This document shows, piece after piece, positions 61,298 through 64,000 of a stretch of DNA of 64,000 nt (the stretch's first letter is position 1; every line of letters starts with the position of its first letter). The stretch is from an uncultured Pirellulaceae bacterium. Its GTDB lineage: Bacteria; Planctomycetota; Planctomycetia; Pirellulales; Pirellulaceae. Under the pieces are notes generated by a model that worked only from the letters and a program-made list of their open reading frames with translations, did not search any database and had not been told where the DNA came from. Where the stretch lies: the NCBI GenBank assembly GCA_905480235.1, contig CAJQPP010000136.1:33166-97165 (forward strand). The letters are read 5' to 3'. A program made the position numbers and the translations under genes.

Positions 61298-61957
61298 GTG
61301 AATTTCCGGCAAACGCTTAACGAAATCCAATACAAATTTGAAAACGGCGATACACCGCCTGAGATAATCAAGGTTCTGAATGACCACATTGATAATTTGA
61401 AATCAATGGACCTTTGCAAAGCGTTACCCACGGTTGGTAGTAGTGTTGCGATCAGTGAACAAGAAGTTTTTTCTGAGCACGGAAAACACCTTTTATCCAG
61501 CTTGATCGGCGAAAGGTTTCTTGTTCTGACTTGGTTTCGTGGCAACTGGTGACCTTACTGCCTGGTAGAGCTGGAGGCTTTACAAAACAACCTAAAGCAG
61601 TTTAAGGCCTGCGGTGCTGCGGTGGTTTCGCTTTGCCCACAACGTCCTGAGTTTAACATCGCCGTTGCCAAGGCACTTGGCTTAACCTTCCCAGTCTTGC
61701 AAGATCGCAATAATGCCGTGGCTTCCATGCTGGGTTTGACGTTGCCTTCACCGCCCGAAGTAATCGAAGCGGAACGTTTTCTAGGACTCGACCTACCAAC
61801 ACACAACGGAACTGACCATTGGGATCTGCCAATCCCAGCCAGATTTGCTTTCGATCGGCTATTTACCACCCATTACGCCGCCGTTCATGTAGACCATCGA
61901 GTCCGGAAAGATCCATTGGAATGTATGGAACGGCTTCGAAAAATTGCATCGAAGTAA
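61298..61957 (+). CDS. Peroxiredoxin-like selenoprotein candidate (W-UGA-P-Y-C)
   Basis: Two open frames in the same phase join through one TGA (61550-61552); read through, 219 aa from the GTG at 61298. Upstream: LPTVGSSVAISEQEVFSEHG, then ERFLVLTWFRGNW. At codon 85 is the TGA, then PYCLVELEALQNNLKQFKAC. AhpC/TSA-type peroxiredoxin-like proteins have a F-x-R-G-x-W-C-P-Y-C active site, so UGA replaces the peroxidatic cysteine while the second Cys (88) stays. The remainder (VVSLCPQRPEFNIAVAKALG, FPVLQDRNNAVASMLGLT, IPARFAFDR) matches the family to its end. Selenocysteine at this place is known for related peroxiredoxin-like proteins. Confidence 0.85.
61565..61583 (+). promoter_or_regulatory. 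SECIS-like hairpin after the UGA of the peroxiredoxin-like gene
   Basis: GUAGAG (61565-61570) and CUUUAC (61578-61583) can pair over six positions, one of them G-U, around the loop CUGGAGG. The loop starts 18 nt after the UGA, the same distance as in the MetE-like gene. The loop begins CU, not with a G, but the next two bases are GG; the E. coli fdhF loop also has a GG at nearly this distance. Confidence 0.42.
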
Positions 61958-62817
61958 ATCGAAAACGCAATCCTTGCATGTCTAGATAAATCGCGAGCGA
62001 ATTGCCCGCAGACCGCCCGAGAACTTTTAAATCTCTTGGACCAAGGCGCCCACTCCCGCAATTGGTCAATCGAATGAGCCGAGCGATGGCGGTCGCGGCA
62101 TGAGCAGGGAAATCACCACGAATCGTGCGAAATAAAGGCAGGGCATAAAACTTGGCTCGATACACTTGGCCGAACCGTATCGCTCATTGCCCAAATCAAG
62201 TTGGGCACCGCTTCAAAAATCGGGGCCATGGAGCGACGCTTGGGAAAGCTAGAGGCCGATAAATTGAGCTTCGAATTTGCGATAGCTGGGAAAGCACGCC
62301 ATGCGGATCCCTGGGCTTGCTCTCAGCACGGGTACAGGGTGCCATCTCAGGAATTAAAATCCAGCGTTTGGCCAAATTTATACCTTCCGTGCCTGCTTCA
62401 GCGACACTCGAGAATTACCACCCGAGGGCGTTCCGGTCAGGTTCCAAAACGACCCGTCACTTCCCGTATCCTATTTTTCCAGAGAATTTTCTCAGCTCAG
62501 GATGAAGGCCGGGATTATTTGGGGCCATTTGGGGAAGGTCGATGAACCACTTTGGGACCCTCCGCCGATCTGCGGCCTGTGCCCATATGTTGAGTTTTTT
62601 CCATAAAACCCGGCATTTCGCGGTGTTCCAAGCGTCACTATAGCCCTGACGCTGAATCCCATTCTCCATGAACCGGCCTGTTACAAGTTTTTGGGGCAGG
62701 GTTTCCCAGACAGCCACAGCAAAGGTTGGGATTTTCTGGTACCATAATAGCCGCAGCAAATCGGGCTGGATAATTCGATTCAGACGAATGCTGCTCAACA
62801 CTTTTTAGGATTTGAAA
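61958..62817. other. Gene-free stretch before the cold-shock gene
   Basis: 860 bases. Open frames on both strands are present but none has a recognisable domain, and composition changes along the stretch. A minus-strand frame near 61970-62110 reads RLIRLTNCGSGRLGPRDLKV and could be a decayed fragment. I do not support a gene. Confidence 0.45.
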
Positions 62818-63015
62818 ATGGCCGAAGGCACAATTAAGCGACTTACTGACAAAGGTTTTGGATTCATTGACGTTGGCAGCAATAAAGACTTGTTCTTTCA
62901 TTCGTCTAGCCTAGAAGGCGTAACCTACGATGAACTTCGTGAAGGACAGCGCGTCACATTCACGGAAGCACGCGGCCAGAAAGGCCCATGCGCCGAAAAC
63001 GTGCAAGTGGCATAA
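62818..63015 (+). CDS. Cold-shock protein
   Basis: 65 aa from the ATG at 62818 (AGGA upstream). A single cold-shock domain: MAEGTIKRLTDKGFGFIDVG with the RNP1 pattern KGFGFI, and DLFFHSSSLEG with the RNP2 pattern. It binds single-stranded RNA or DNA. A small hairpin (GGGATT-TCG-AATCCC, 63050-63064) follows without a T run. Confidence 0.95.
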   Translation: MAEGTIKRLTDKGFGFIDVGSNKDLFFHSSSLEGVTYDELREGQRVTFTEARGQKGPCAENVQVA

Positions 63016-63361
63016 CGCCCTGCCGAAATAATTTATTCGATTACTGACTGGGATTTCGAATCCCGGAAGATGTTAACGTCGCTTTCCCAAAACGACCTGA
63101 CATGCCCCCATCAGCAATTTCTTACGGAATGCTTTGAGTTCCGGCCGAACGATGGGACTGTTTAGGTCGATTTTTGGGAATGCTTCCGCGCTCCCTGCGG
63201 ACAGCGGCTGTCAACGATGCGATCAACAGCGTCGTAATGTTTGACACGCGTTTCTTTTTGAATGCCCGCACCAAGCCGGTCCGTGCATCAGCAAGACGAT
63301 CACGACGCAGCTCGCTCAATCTGGACGCACAGTTCAACGCCTACTTGCTTCAGCAGGCAAA

Positions 63362-63750
63362 CTAAATATTGATCTGCGTTGGTTTCGCATCTACCACGAC
63401 GCACGAGATCAACATTTCGTTTGGTTTCTTTCGAATTCGGCTTGGTCCCGTAAGCCAAGATCTCGCGAAACACGTAATCATCGTAAAACTTGCGTTAGTC
63501 TTATGCTCTTGAAGGACGGGTAACAGCAGAGAAAAGATTGGGCAAAAACGTATACGCATTTCATCCCGCTCTGGTCCCACACCATTATCTTTCCCTCCGA
63601 TATTGATTCGGGGATCAAACTCATCGAATAACAAATCGGACCATCGCAATATCAAGGCCTCTGCGACTCGACATCCTGTCCCCAATGCCAGCGAAAGCCA
63701 ACCTGGTACTATGAGATTGAGGGACCATGCGATAACTGTTCCAAAGTTTC
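63362..63750 (-). pseudogene. Tyrosine recombinase (integrase) remnant
   Basis: On the minus strand one frame reads LIVPGWLSLALGTGCRVAEA and LILRWSDLLFDEFDPRINIG, a typical integrase box A region with the TGCRVAEAL arginine. Near 63515-63500 the sensible reading moves to another frame (DDYVFREILAYGTKPNSKET, KRNVDLVRRG). Box B with the catalytic tyrosine is absent. It is a frameshifted, truncated remnant of a mobile element. Confidence 0.6.
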
Positions 63751-63846
63751 CGGAGCCTGTAATTCAGCTTGGCGTTGCTTCTTGTTTGCCGCTTTCTTAA
63801 TCGGGGGATTTTCGCCTTGTAGACAAGCGAATCCTATTCCAGTCAT

Positions 63847-63999
63847 TCATTTAAAATCGCATCCGCGCACGCCGACTTTATTTGTTTTTAGTCGCTGCCA
63901 ATGGTCAATTTTGAAATCCTCAAGAGATACCAATTCCAAGTTCCCTTTTTTCGTGATTCCCGCATCGTCCAGGTCTGTGACAGTGACAATCCTGTTGGA
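63847..63999 (-). CDS. Partial ORF at the window edge
   Basis: A frame open from the right edge reads SNRIVTVTDLDDAGITKKGN, then LELVSLEDFKIDHWQRLK, and stops at TGA 63849-63847. It lies directly upstream, on the same strand, of a small frame MTGIGFACLQGENPPIKKAA (63846-63709) and the integrase remnant, so it may be the N-terminal part of the same recombinase. Too little is visible to name it. Confidence 0.35.
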   Translation of the reverse strand, partial: SNRIVTVTDLDDAGITKKGNLELVSLEDFKIDHWQRLKTNKVGVRGCDFK

Positions 64000-64000
64000 G

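Noticed and set aside
57804..61957. UGA read as tryptophan (altered genetic code) to explain both interruptions
   Set aside because: TGA is the normal stop of many intact genes in the window (for example fliM), and the peroxiredoxin site requires Cys, not Trp.
62201..62545. 114-codon plus-strand frame before the cold-shock gene
   Set aside because: Composition unlike neighbouring proteins and no domain; likely non-coding.
63122..63337. 71-codon minus-strand frame after the cold-shock gene
   Set aside because: Basic, low-complexity translation without start signal or family features.

Overview
The window looks like a chromosomal segment of a marine-type planctomycete (Pirellulaceae-like; inferred from gene content, not from a marker gene). 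The signs are a very large flagellar locus, a planctomycete-style ECF sigma factor next to a Ser/Thr kinase with an extracytoplasmic domain, a PEP-CTERM protein, a type I sulfatase beside a CE15-like esterase, and moderate G+C. TGA is used as a normal stop in many genes.

Positions 1-41,000 are almost entirely flagellar. A minus-strand operon flgF-flgG-flgA-flgH-flgI (rod, L/P rings) diverges from a plus-strand operon fliL-fliM-fliN-fliO-fliP-flhA-(small membrane protein)-fliA-(67-aa protein)-lipoprotein-CsgG-like protein. Then come an HDOD-GGDEF protein, fliD, fliC and flgM on the minus strand. On the plus strand follow two TPR envelope proteins, a possible chaperone, a sigma-54 activator without receiver domain, a near-perfect -24/-12 promoter, and fliK-flgD-flgE. 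After a PEP-CTERM protein, an ion-channel/TrkA-N protein and an HDOD protein, a long minus-strand operon reads flgB-flgC-fliE-fliF-fliG-fliH-fliI-fliJ-MotE-like-fliQ-fliR-flhB. It diverges from motA and two consecutive motB-like genes. flgK, flgL, flgJ, fliS, flhF/flhG and che genes are not in the window.

Positions 41,000-57,000 are accessory: kinase plus ECF sigma factor, a SASA-type esterase, a decayed membrane ORF, a PilZ protein, CE15-like esterase, sulfatase, an alpha/beta hydrolase, a pseudaminic-acid-type methylase (possible link to flagellin glycosylation), a metallophosphoesterase coupled to a DUF1653-like protein, a CIA30 protein and two unknown secreted proteins.

Positions 57,800-62,000 hold the most unusual part. 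A minus-strand cluster encodes a TusA-like protein, a DsrE-like protein, a TusA-OsmC fusion and a core-MetE-like methyltransferase. The methyltransferase frame is interrupted by one in-frame UGA. A neighbouring peroxiredoxin-like gene on the plus strand carries an in-frame UGA exactly at the first cysteine of its W-C-P-Y-C active site (W-UGA-P-Y-C). In both genes a hairpin follows with its apical loop 18 nt after the UGA. I read these as two candidate selenoproteins, the MetE-like one being one I do not recognise as described. The end of the window holds a cold-shock gene and remnants of a tyrosine recombinase. I see no rRNA, tRNA, CRISPR array or complete insertion sequence.
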